Shown here: in pieces, positions 26,193 through 35,200 of the stretch | Layout: each line of letters starts with the position of its first letter | Numbering within the stretch: the stretch's first letter is position 1 | From: Flavobacteriaceae bacterium | Lineage (GTDB): Bacteria; Bacteroidota; Bacteroidia; Flavobacteriales; Flavobacteriaceae | Assembly: GCA_029238125.1 (NCBI GenBank) | Contig: JAQWGQ010000024.1 | Coordinates: 1 to 53,247 of the forward strand | Direction of reading: 5' to 3' | DNA length: 53,247 nucleotides | The notes under the pieces: model-generated | What the model saw: only the letters and a program-made list of their open reading frames with translations | Told to the model about the DNA's origin: nothing | Database searches by the model: none | Program-made: the position numbers and the translations under genes

Positions 26193-27410
26193 TTAGCGCA
26201 ACATGGCAACTGCTCGTTGTACGCCGTTGAAAAAAGTATCCACCTCATCTTTGGTGTTATAAAATGCAAAGGAAGCTCGTACTGTTCCTGGAATTTTGTA
26301 GTAATCCATAATGGGCTGGGCGCAATGATGACCTGTACGTACCGCGATGCCCATTTTATCGAGCAATGTTCCGATATCGTAGGGATGAATACCATCTAGG
26401 TTAAAAGAAATCACTGCTGTTTTGTGTTTGTTGTCACCATAAATGCGCAATCCCTCGATTTGGGTGAGTTTTTCAGTGGTATACTGAAGAAGTTCATCTT
26501 CATACCTTCCAATCTTCTCAAAACCGACGGCATTCATATAATCAAGTGCTGCGCCAAAGGCAATCCCTCCGCAGATATTTGGAGTACCGGCTTCAAACTT
26601 ATGCGGCAGATCGGCATAGGTTGTTTTTTCAAACGTTACTTCGTCGATCATTTCCCCACCGCCTTGATAAGGGGGCAGTTTGTTCAGCCATTTTTCTTTG
26701 CCATACAGCATGCCAATTCCTGTTGGGCCACAGAGTTTGTGCGCTGAAACGGTGTAGAAATCGACGTCGAGTTTTTTAAGGTCGGGTTTGATGTGCCCAC
26801 AGGCCTGTGCACCATCTACGAGTACAGCGGCACCCACTTTGTGTGCGTTATCAATGATTTCTTCAATGGGATTGATGGTTCCCAGCGCATTGGACACATG
26901 ATTGACAAAGACCAATTTGGTTTTTTTGTTCAGCAGCTCTTTGTAGGCATGCATATCGAGAGTTCCGTCATCGGTCATCGGGATCACTCGCAAGATAGCG
27001 CCACTGCGCTCACACATCATTTGCCAAGGCACGATATTGGCGTGGTGTTCTAAGGCCGAAACAATAACCTCGTCGCCTGGGTCTAAAAGCGTGCCAAACC
27101 CAAAGGCAACCAAATTGATGCTATGGGTTGTTCCAGACGTAAAAATTACTTCGTGTGATTTTGGGATATTAAAATGCGTTTGTATGTTTTGTCGGGCTTG
27201 TTCAAACTTGTCGGTTGCTTCTTGACTCAAACTGTGGACACCACGATGGATGTTGGCGTTATAGCTTCGATAATAATCAGCAATCACATCAATCACTTGG
27301 GTTGGGGTTTGGGAAGTAGCGGCATTGTCCAGGTACACCAAGTCTTGCCCATTCACTTTTCGTGACAGGATGGGAAAATCGGCCCGTATCTTGGTTAAAT
27401 TCAATTCCAT
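26193..27410 (-). CDS. sufS: Cysteine desulfurase SufS
   Basis: SufS is a PLP enzyme that takes sulfur from cysteine for Fe-S cluster assembly. The 405-residue protein shows the group II desulfurase features: VYLDNAATSQTP near the N-terminus, the PLP aldimine lysine in TVSAHKLCGPTG, and the catalytic Cys363 in RTGHHCAQP, matching E. coli Cys364. The start at 27410 lies two bases after sufD. It sits between sufD and sufE in a tightly packed operon, so its function is secure. Confidence 0.96.
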   Translation of the reverse strand: MELNLTKIRADFPILSRKVNGQDLVYLDNAATSQTPTQVIDVIADYYRSYNANIHRGVHSLSQEATDKFEQARQNIQTHFNIPKSHEVIFTSGTTHSINLVAFGFGTLLDPGDEVIVSALEHHANIVPWQMMCERSGAILRVIPMTDDGTLDMHAYKELLNKKTKLVFVNHVSNALGTINPIEEIIDNAHKVGAAVLVDGAQACGHIKPDLKKLDVDFYTVSAHKLCGPTGIGMLYGKEKWLNKLPPYQGGGEMIDEVTFEKTTYADLPHKFEAGTPNICGGIAFGAALDYMNAVGFEKIGRYEDELLQYTTEKLTQIEGLRIYGDNKHKTAVISFNLDGIHPYDIGTLLDKMGIAVRTGHHCAQPIMDYYKIPGTVRASFAFYNTKDEVDTFFNGVQRAVAMLR

Positions 27411-27412
27411 AT

Positions 27413-28729
27413 TTATAGGTTAAAACCAAGGTTAACACCCAATTTTTTTGCGATTAGGGCATTGATTCTGGTTTTGACCGCAGGAATATTGACACTTGCC
27501 AAAACGTTATTGGCAAAGGCGTAGGTGAGTAATGCCCGTGCTTCTTTTTTGGGAATGCCTCTTGTTTGCAGATAAAAAAGAGCGGATTCGTCTAGCTGAC
27601 CAATGGTGCAACCATGGCTACAACGCACATCATCAGCAAAGATTTCGAGTTGTGGCTTGGTGTTAATGGTCGCTTTATCGCTCATCAAGATATTGTTGTT
27701 TTGCTGAAACGCATTGGTCTTTTGCGCTTCTTGCTCTACCACGATTTTGCCGTTGAATACGCCTGTCGATTGCCCATCGTAAATCCCTTTATATTCTTGG
27801 TGGCTCTCCGAATTGGAATGGGCATGATGAACTAGGGTATGATGATCGACCAATTGCTTGCCTTCAACCAGCGTTATACCTTTCATGGTGGACTGAATCG
27901 CTTGGTCTTTGTGGTAAAAATGCAGGTTGTTGCGAATAAATTGACCCCCAAAAGAAAAGGTGTGCACTTTGGCATGCGAGTGCTTTTCTTGATGGATATA
28001 GGTACTATCGATCAAAGATGCTTCCTCATGGTCGTTTTGAATTTTGTAGTAATCGACTTGTGCGCCTTTGTGCGTAAAAATCTCCGTTACCACATTGGTC
28101 AATACGGGGGTATCGGTCAGACTTTGGTGTCGTTCAATGATTTGCACTTCGCTTTGGGCTTCCACCACAATCAAATTGCGGGGTTGTAGCATCAAGTTTT
28201 GATTGACCCCTGTAGAGAAATGAATGATTTGAATCGGTTTTTCAACTCGTTTCTTATTTGGGATATGCACAAATGCTCCTTCACGACCAAAGGCCGTATT
28301 TAGAGCGGTAAAAGAGTCTTCAGAATCGGCAACGGCATCAAAATACTGCTCAATGACTTTTCGGAACTTAGGTTGGCTTAATGCCGCCGAGAGCAAGCAT
28401 ACATCCATGCCCTCGTGAGTGGTTTCGGAGAGGAACGAACTGTACACTCCATCGACAAATACAATCTTAAAGGTATCTACATCATGCAGAATATAGTTTT
28501 GCACCTCGTCAAGGGTGAGGTTTTTTGATTTCTTTGGAAAAATGGTATAATCCGTTTTGACCAATTTGTTGAGCGGGGTGTATTTCCACTCTTCCATTTT
28601 TTTGGTTGGAAATCCTTGTTGCTCAAAAGTCTCAATTGCAGCCGACCGAATTTTAGCAAGCCCAGCAGGCTCTGCGTTTGCAGAGGTCTGCGCCATATAT
28701 GAAGCAACAAGTTTTTCTTGTAAATCCAT
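27413..28729 (-). CDS. sufD: Fe-S cluster assembly scaffold subunit SufD
   Basis: SufD pairs with SufB and SufC in the cluster-assembly scaffold. I place the start at the ATG at 28729 (MDLQEKL), which overlaps the sufC stop as TAATG; the longer frame to 28750 runs into sufC. The 438-residue protein carries an N-terminal region with EEWKYTPL and a right-handed parallel beta-helix core. The C-terminal signature includes CSHGCTIGQLDESALFYLQ with the conserved His and the RGIPKKEARALL helix. Context and sequence agree. Confidence 0.95.
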   Translation of the reverse strand: MDLQEKLVASYMAQTSANAEPAGLAKIRSAAIETFEQQGFPTKKMEEWKYTPLNKLVKTDYTIFPKKSKNLTLDEVQNYILHDVDTFKIVFVDGVYSSFLSETTHEGMDVCLLSAALSQPKFRKVIEQYFDAVADSEDSFTALNTAFGREGAFVHIPNKKRVEKPIQIIHFSTGVNQNLMLQPRNLIVVEAQSEVQIIERHQSLTDTPVLTNVVTEIFTHKGAQVDYYKIQNDHEEASLIDSTYIHQEKHSHAKVHTFSFGGQFIRNNLHFYHKDQAIQSTMKGITLVEGKQLVDHHTLVHHAHSNSESHQEYKGIYDGQSTGVFNGKIVVEQEAQKTNAFQQNNNILMSDKATINTKPQLEIFADDVRCSHGCTIGQLDESALFYLQTRGIPKKEARALLTYAFANNVLASVNIPAVKTRINALIAKKLGVNLGFNL

Positions 28730-29475
28730 TATATCGCTTGTTTGATCCAATCGTATCCTTTTTCTTCAAGCTCAAGTGCGAGTTCTTTACCGCCAGACTT
28801 CACAATTTTTCCTTCGTGGAGGACATGAACAAAATCCGGAACGATATAGTCTAGAAGTCGTTGGTAGTGCGTGATCACGAGAATGGCATTATTCTCATTA
28901 CGGAGACTATTGACTCCATTAGCGACGATGCGCATGGCATCGATATCTAGTCCCGAATCCGTTTCGTCCAGTATGGCGAGTTTGGGTTCGAGCATGGCCA
29001 TTTGAAAAATTTCGTTTCGCTTTTTCTCTCCACCCGAAAAGCCCTCATTGAGCGATCGCGACAAAAATTGGGTATCGATGGAAAGCAACTTTGCTTTTTC
29101 TTTGATATTTTTCAGCATCACATTGGCGGGCATGTCCTCAAGCCCTTGTCCCTTGCGCGTTTCGTTGATGGCGGTTTTGATAAAATTCGTGACCGTAACC
29201 CCTGGGATTTCCACAGGGTATTGAAACGATAAAAAGATTCCCAAATGGGCGCGCTCATCAGCGCTTAAGTCACTGATATCGGCCCCTTGATAGAGAAGAC
29301 TTCCTTTGGTCACTTCATAGTCCTCATGTCCTGCAATCACAGTGGAAAGTGTACTTTTTCCAGAACCGTTTGGCCCCATAATCGCATGGACCTCACCTGG
29401 TTTGATATCGAGATTAATTCCTTTTAAAATTCCTTTCCCTTCAACTTGGGCGTGGAGGTTGTCTATACTCAGCAT
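28729..29475 (-). CDS. sufC: Fe-S cluster assembly ATPase SufC
   Basis: SufC is the ABC-type ATPase of the SufBCD complex. The ATG at 29475 starts MLSIDNLHAQVEGK and follows the lipoprotein stop with one base between them; the longer frame reaches into that gene. The 248-residue protein has Walker A GPNGSGKST, the Q-loop LSFQYPVEIPG, the signature GFSGGEKKR and Walker B LAILDETDSGLD. ITHYQRLLDYI supplies the switch histidine. The length is normal for the family. Confidence 0.96.
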   Translation of the reverse strand: MLSIDNLHAQVEGKGILKGINLDIKPGEVHAIMGPNGSGKSTLSTVIAGHEDYEVTKGSLLYQGADISDLSADERAHLGIFLSFQYPVEIPGVTVTNFIKTAINETRKGQGLEDMPANVMLKNIKEKAKLLSIDTQFLSRSLNEGFSGGEKKRNEIFQMAMLEPKLAILDETDSGLDIDAMRIVANGVNSLRNENNAILVITHYQRLLDYIVPDFVHVLHEGKIVKSGGKELALELEEKGYDWIKQAI

Positions 29476-29476
29476 A

Positions 29477-29836
29477 TTATTCAGTTCGGATTTCAATCAT
29501 TTGATTGCTTAATGGTACGGATGGTGCAACAGAGTCAATTTCCTTTACGGTAACAACTTGTGGCCAGCCTTCTTTGTTGGGGTTTTCGGAAATGACCCCT
29601 TTGATATAGACTTGCACCATATCAAAACTATCTTTTTGCACGGTGAGTGCTTGGTGGTGGAGTTCGCGCATTTTGTCATCTACAACAACGCCATAAATTT
29701 CACTGCCAGTATTCAGGATAGCGGCATTGTCATAAAATAAAAATTCACCAGTTACGTTTTCGACTTCAGATTTGGGTTGCGTTGTACATGCTGCGACAAA
29801 CAGAAAAATGGCAATCAGTGGTAGGTTGTATTTCAT
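29477..29836 (-). CDS. NlpE C-terminal OB-domain-like lipoprotein inside the suf operon
   Basis: This 119-residue lipoprotein has a signal ending in VAAC and so is exported and lipid-anchored, unlike all its cytosolic neighbours. The mature part includes GEFLFYDNAAILN and VYIKGVISENPNKEGWPQ, which recall the OB-fold C-terminal domain of NlpE (compare its YYADAA and GRI..RPNMEG motifs). That similarity is from memory and moderate. NlpE in E. coli reports envelope and copper stress. The only cysteine here is the lipidated one. The start is one of three consecutive ATGs; I take the last (MKYNL). It sits 12 bp after sufB and one base before sufC, so cotranscription is very likely. Confidence 0.7.
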   Translation of the reverse strand: MKYNLPLIAIFLFVAACTTQPKSEVENVTGEFLFYDNAAILNTGSEIYGVVVDDKMRELHHQALTVQKDSFDMVQVYIKGVISENPNKEGWPQVVTVKEIDSVAPSVPLSNQMIEIRTE

Positions 29837-29848
29837 CATCATGTGATT

Positions 29849-31294
29849 TTATCCAACAGAACCTTCAAGGGAAATTTCGAGTAGTTTTTGTGCTTCCACT
29901 GCAAATTCCATCGGGAGTTTATTTAAAACATCTTTGCTAAAGCCGTTGACAATCAGTGCGATTGCTTTTTCGGTATCGATGCCACGTTGGTTACAGTAAA
30001 AAATTTGATCTTCTCCAATTTTACTGGTTGTGGCTTCGTGTTCGATTTGTGCGCTTTTGTTTCCAGCTTCTATGTAAGGAAACGTATGTGCGCCACATTT
30101 GTTGCCCATTAGTAAGGAGTCACATTGTGAAAAGTTACGCGCATCATCGGCTCGGGGACTGATTTTTACCAATCCACGGTAACTGTTTTGCGAGGTTCCT
30201 GCAGAAATTCCTTTAGAAATGATGGTGCTTTTTGTGCGCTTGCCCAAGTGTATCATTTTAGTTCCAGTGTCGGCTTGCTGGCGGTTGTTGGTAACAGCGA
30301 TTGAGTAAAACTCTCCGATGCTGTCGTCACCTTTGAGGATACATGAAGGGTATTTCCAAGTCACTGCTGAGCCGGTTTCGACTTGTGTCCAAGAGATTTT
30401 AGCGCTTTTATGGCAAATTCCGCGTTTGGTCACAAAATTAAAAACGCCGCCTTTCCCTTCTGCATTTCCTGGAAACCAGTTTTGCACCGTGGAGTATTTG
30501 ATTTCGGAATGGTCTAAGGCAACGAGTTCTACAACAGCTGCATGCAACTGATTCTCATCACGTGCGGGAGCCGTACATCCCTCCAAATAACTCACATAAC
30601 TACCTTCATCGGCAATGACGAGCGTACGTTCAAACTGCCCTGTTCCCGCTTGATTGATGCGGAAATAAGTGGAGAGCTCCATCGGACAGCGCACCCCTTT
30701 GGGGATATAGCAAAACGATCCGTCGGAAAAAACCGCAGAGTTTAACGCTGCATAATAATTGTCTTTTCGCGGCACGACCGTACCGATGTACTTGCGCACC
30801 AAATCGGGATATTCTTTAATGGCTTCTGAAATCGAACAGAAAATAATGCCTTTTTCAGCTAAGGTTTCCTTAAAGGTTGTAGCCACGGATACGGAGTCCA
30901 TCACAATATCAACCGCAACACCCGAAAGTTTCTTTTGTTCCTCAATTGGAATACCGAGTTTTTTAAAAGTATCCAATAGCTCGGGATCGACCTCGTCCAA
31001 ACTGTTGTATTTGGGTGCTTTTTTGGGCGCAGAATAGTAAGATATCGCCTGAAAGTCTGGTTTAGGATAATCCACATTGGCCCAATCGGGCTCTTCCATA
31101 GCGCACCATGCTTCGTAGGCCTCCAAACGCCATTCTGTCATCCAAGCCGGCTCGTTTTTGCGTTGAGAAATCGCGCGTACGATATCCTCATTTAGTCCGA
31201 CTGGAAAGGTATCCGACTCAATGTCTGTGTAGAATCCATAGGCATACTCCTTGGATTCCAGTTCTTTTTTTAATTCTTCTTCTGTATAGGCCAT
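29849..31294 (-). CDS. sufB: Fe-S cluster assembly scaffold subunit SufB
   Basis: SufB is the main scaffold on which Fe-S clusters form. The 481-residue protein has the SufB-specific N-terminal segment ([16 protein letters not shown]), then [40 protein letters not shown] and the beta-helix core. The C-terminal region follows ([20 protein letters not shown], with conserved Cys and His), ending in [20 protein letters not shown]. The length matches the family. It follows sufA by 12 bp and is the second gene of the operon. Confidence 0.96.
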   Translation of the reverse strand: MAYTEEELKKELESKEYAYGFYTDIESDTFPVGLNEDIVRAISQRKNEPAWMTEWRLEAYEAWCAMEEPDWANVDYPKPDFQAISYYSAPKKAPKYNSLDEVDPELLDTFKKLGIPIEEQKKLSGVAVDIVMDSVSVATTFKETLAEKGIIFCSISEAIKEYPDLVRKYIGTVVPRKDNYYAALNSAVFSDGSFCYIPKGVRCPMELSTYFRINQAGTGQFERTLVIADEGSYVSYLEGCTAPARDENQLHAAVVELVALDHSEIKYSTVQNWFPGNAEGKGGVFNFVTKRGICHKSAKISWTQVETGSAVTWKYPSCILKGDDSIGEFYSIAVTNNRQQADTGTKMIHLGKRTKSTIISKGISAGTSQNSYRGLVKISPRADDARNFSQCDSLLMGNKCGAHTFPYIEAGNKSAQIEHEATTSKIGEDQIFYCNQRGIDTEKAIALIVNGFSKDVLNKLPMEFAVEAQKLLEISLEGSVG

Positions 31295-31306
31295 AGCAAA
31301 CCTGTT

Positions 31307-31636
31307 TTATAACGAAAAACTCTCTCCGCACCCACAAGTGCGATTGGCGTTTGGATTGTTAAATACAAAGCCCTTACCGTTGAGACCACCTGAATATTCA
31401 AGGGTTGTACCCACAAGGTATAAAAAACTTTTTTTATCGACTACGATACGCACATCGTTGTCTTCAAATAGCTTGTCATCCTCACCGAGGGCATTGTCAA
31501 ACTTCAATTCGTATGACAGTCCTGAACAGCCACCGCTTTTGACCCCTACACGAACAAACGAATCGCTGATGTCATAGCCATCTGACTGCATCATCTGTGC
31601 GACTTGTTCTCGAGCTTGTGTAGATACTTTTATCAT
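31307..31636 (-). CDS. sufA: A-type Fe-S carrier protein SufA/IscA
   Basis: This 109-residue A-type carrier receives and transfers Fe-S clusters. The three cluster cysteines are present: Cys37 in SGGCSGLSYE, and Cys101 and Cys103 in the terminal TCGCGESF. The gene is first in the suf operon, 12 bp before sufB, and has a TATATTTG box 28 bases upstream. Flavobacterial annotations often call it HesB/IscA family; the operon position favours the SufA role. Confidence 0.92.
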   Translation of the reverse strand: MIKVSTQAREQVAQMMQSDGYDISDSFVRVGVKSGGCSGLSYELKFDNALGEDDKLFEDNDVRIVVDKKSFLYLVGTTLEYSGGLNGKGFVFNNPNANRTCGCGESFSL

Positions 31637-31664
31637 AGCGATTATTCGAGATAGTTTTCATGTG

Positions 31665-31672
31665 CAAATATA
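31665..31672 (-). promoter_or_regulatory. Putative -7 box of the suf operon
   Basis: On the minus strand this reads TATATTTG, an exact match to TAnnTTTG, 28 bases before the sufA ATG. The nearest TTTG upstream (31703-31706) is about 30 bases away, too far for a normal -33 element. No IscR or SufR operator was recognised. Confidence 0.55.
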
Positions 31673-31810
31673 GTATATTCTAAGGATATAGAGATAGGTC
31701 TGCAAATGCTTGATGCTTGGTAACGAAGCCCTAGTAGTAAATTGTTAAAAGTTTTTTATGAACAGGGGTTCATCTTTGCTTCAAATTTTGATTTTCCGAT
31801 TCACTTCTTG

Positions 31811-32166
31811 ACCAACAAAGTACGAACAACAGAATTTCTAAAAACATCAATTATTAAAATAATCATGACTTTCATTAAAAAACCAAAAACTTCCAATCCC
31901 AAAATAATAGATGAATTTGTATTCATCATTAGAAGAAACTAGTAGGGTTTAAGAGTTATCGGGATGGCATATAAATATATTTATTTATATTTGCAATTCC
32001 AAATCTTTAATTATGAACACAAATCGAAACCTGCGAAAAGACTTTTTCTTTCAAGTTTTATCTAAAGTCCTAAGTCAAATAAATTTTCCTTTATAAAGCG
32101 TACCACTAGTTTGTACATTATATACAGCCATTTGTTGGACATCTTTACCAACAAAATACTAACAAC
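31811..32166 (+). repeat. Imperfect 20-base direct repeat pair
   Basis: ACCAACAAAGTACGAACAAC at 31811-31830 recurs as ACCAACAAAATACTAACAAC at 32147-32166, differing at two positions. In the second copy the CCAACAAA part also forms the right arm of an inverted repeat with TTTGTTGG at 32131-32138 (9-base spacer). It could be a regulator-binding site or a relic of duplication. Confidence 0.5.
31986..31993 (+). promoter_or_regulatory. Orphan TAnnTTTG box in the intergenic region
   Basis: TATATTTG is an exact match to the -7 consensus. It stands 19 bases before the ATG of a 27-codon frame and about 240 bases before the cadherin-protein gene, so it could give that gene a long leader. No -33 element is visible. 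Confidence 0.35.
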
Positions 32167-32236
32167 CGACATATGAACTTTTAAATTTAAAATCAGCAGA
32201 TAATAATAAATTTTTACAACCCAAATCTTACCTATC

Positions 32237-35200
32237 ATGCTTAAAATAAATACTTTAATTAGTTATACTCTTTTTTTACTTTTCTCATTTTCAATTCTCA
32301 GCGCACAGCTAACCGTTAGCCCCACGGCCAGCGTTACGCATGGATCAACCTATCCTGAATTGGATGGCGCATACGCCATCACCACGGTTGTGATTGGAAA
32401 TAAGACCTATGCCTTGGTGACTGCTTTTTTGGATGACGGCGTACAAATCATCGATATCAGCAATCCGTCAAGCCCCAGTGCGGTGACCAGCGTTAGAGAT
32501 GGGGGAACCTATCCTAGATTGGATGGTGCACATGCCATCACCACGGTTGTGATTGGGGAGAAGACCTATGCCTTGGTGGCTGCTTATACAGAGGATGGTT
32601 TACAAATCATGCGGTTAGCTGTACAAGTGCCGCCGCCGACAATCGCTTTAGCGACTGATACTGGAAGCAATCCAGCAGATGGCCTGACCAATGATCCGAC
32701 GATTAATGTCTCTGGTTTAGAAGATGGTGCTCTCTGGGAATACAGTATAAATGGCGGCAGTACTTGGATAGAAGGTGGCACCGCAAGTGGCACTACAGCA
32801 AGTTTTGAAGTCACTTCGTCTCCCAGTGAACCGGGAACTTTAGCGGGTTCACCAACAGTTAGCTCAACGAGTATTGGCAACTTTAATTCATTAAACACCT
32901 ACTCGTCTAATGTACCTGATACTTTCTTTCTTGATATCACAACACCAGAAACTGCTTCTTCAGCAGCAGAAGTATTGGTAGAATCTGGTGGTTCCGGAGA
33001 AGGCATCACTGTTTATCGAGAAGGTACGGATTTAAAAATATCGATAGGAAATGGTAATGATGTTGATTTGGTGGCACCTGATGTACTTGCTGATGGCACA
33101 CGTTATGCAATCGTTGTTGAATTGGCAAGTGGTAAGACAGTGAATTTTTATGTTGCAGAGATGATAGATGGTAATCTGCCTATTTCATTTGGTAACGCTG
33201 TTGCATCTGCAACAAATGCTTGGACTACTACTTACTGGTCTGGTTTTAACGATGGCGCTTGGGGTCAGGTGAATGGCACCGTACAAGGAGGTGTTACTTA
33301 CTCTAGCTTTTCTGGCACCTTTAATGAGGGTAGGTTCTATAGTGGCAATGCCTTTTCAAATATTTGGACAGGTGGCATAAATTCAGTAAGTTTTGATGGT
33401 AGTGTGATTGTTAGACAAACTGATGCCAATAACAATATTAGTGGGAACAGCAATGAATTGACAATTATTGTCGACAAAATAGATCCAAGCTTTACTTCAG
33501 GCACCACAGCTGATGCTATTGATGAAAACTCAGGTGCTTCGCAAGTTGTTTATACCGTTGCTGCAACAGAGGTAAATGGTTTAACTTATAGTCTAGGTAG
33601 TGCAGGTGGTGATGAGTCTGCCTTTAGTATTGACGGCGCAACAGGTGCAGTAACACTAACAGCAGACCCTGATGCAGACACCAAAAACAGTTACAGTTTT
33701 GAGGCAGTAGCAACCGATGGTGCAGGTAATGTAGCACAACAGACTGTGTCTTTGGTAATTAACAACTTAGATGAAATAGCCCCAAGCTTTACTTCAGGCA
33801 CCACAGCTAATGCTATTGATGAAAACTCAGGTGCTTCGCAAGTGATTTATACCGCCGTTGCAAGCGATACTGGTGACGGCACCAATGGTAACGTAACTTA
33901 CACCCTAGGTAATGCAGGTGGTGATGAGTCTGCCTTTAGTATTGATGGCACAACGGGCGAGGTCACTCTCACGGTAAACCCTGATGCAGACACCAAAAAC
34001 AGTTACAGTTTTGAGGTAGTAGCAACGGATGATGCAGGTAATGCAGCACAACAGACTGTGTCTTTGGCAATTAACAACTTAGATGATACAGCCCCAAGCT
34101 TTACTTCAGGCACCACAGCTGATGCTATTGATGAAAACTCAGGTGCTTCGCAAGTGATTTATACCGCCGTTGCAAGCGATACTGGTGACGGCACCAATGG
34201 TAACGTAACTTACACCCTAGGTAATGCAGGTGGTGATGAGTCTGCCTTTAGTATTGACGGCGCAACGGGCGAGGTCACTCTCACGGTAGACCCTGATTTT
34301 GAAACCAAGAGCAGTTACAGTTTTGAGGTAGTAGCAACCGATGATGCGGGCAATGCATCTGCGCAAACGGTTACTTTAGTGATTAATGATGTAAACGACA
34401 ACGCACCAGTGTTTACTAGTATTACATCGATTAGTGTAGCAGAAGGATTTACAGTCACTGGTTATACGGCAGCTGCGACAGATACAGATGCAGGGACAAC
34501 GATTGAATACACCATTACAGGAGGAGTTGACCATACGTTGTTTAACATAGATCAAACTTCAGGGGAGTTGACCTTTAAAGTTGCACCAGACTATGAGACT
34601 CCATCGGATAGCGATGAGGACAATGCATATGTAGTTGATGTTCAGGCGAGTGATGGGTTGCATGGCACCACACAGACAGTAACGATAACGGTGACTGATA
34701 TTGTTGATGAAACGGCCCCTACGTTGGATAGTGTAGAGGCAAGTTCAGACGGCAATCAAATTATCTTGACACTAACAGAAGCTATAGCAGAAAGCGGAAC
34801 GGTAAGTGCTAGTGATTTTGTCTTAACGATTGAGAATGTAGATAATCCACCAACGGTAACAGCTGTTTCTGTCTCAGGGATGACAGTCACTCTGACCCTG
34901 AGCGAAACCTTAGAAGGTGTATCAGGAACCAGTGTGACCCTAGCTTACACTAAATCGGAGCAGAGTGGCACAATTGAAGACAGTTCAGGCAACCGTTTGG
35001 CAGACTTTAGCGGACAGATTGTGAACATAAGTAATCTTGATGGTGAAGAGTTAAAAGAACCAGAAATTTCATATAACAACCCAGTAAGAACAAGTTTACA
35101 CATCACAAGTAATGAAAAACTTTATCAATTGCGAATTTTCTCTCTTACCGGTCGTAAGGTGCTTGAAAAAAGACTGAACACGAATAGTCAAAGTGTTGAT

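Larger units (their letters stand above)
31637..32236. other. 600-bp AT-rich intergenic region with repeats and promoter-like boxes
   Basis: This is the only long gap in the window. It separates the divergent suf operon and the cadherin-protein gene. It holds the suf promoter box, a second TATATTTG on the plus strand (31986-31993), a 20-base imperfect direct repeat (31811-31830 and 32147-32166, 18 of 20 identical), an 8-bp inverted repeat (32131-32155) and a 7-bp hairpin (31910-31927). A 27-codon frame at 32013-32096 is the only small frame with a plausible promoter. No tRNA or clear RNA gene was seen. Confidence 0.6.

Noticed and set aside
31910-31927. Perfect 7-bp inverted repeat GATGAAT/ATTCATC with a 4-base loop as a terminator
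   Set aside because: The stem is AT-rich and there is no T-run after it on either strand, so it is not a convincing terminator.
31742-31942. 66-codon frame in the suf/cadherin intergenic region, with an internal ATG at 31865
   Set aside because: It starts at a non-ATG codon, has no promoter box at a sensible distance, and its composition just reflects AT-rich spacer. I do not annotate it.
33484-34398. Regular repeats as a possible CRISPR-like or transposon array
   Set aside because: The repeat unit is about 312 bp, in frame, and encodes cadherin-like domains. There are no short spacer-repeat patterns, transposase genes or terminal inverted repeats.
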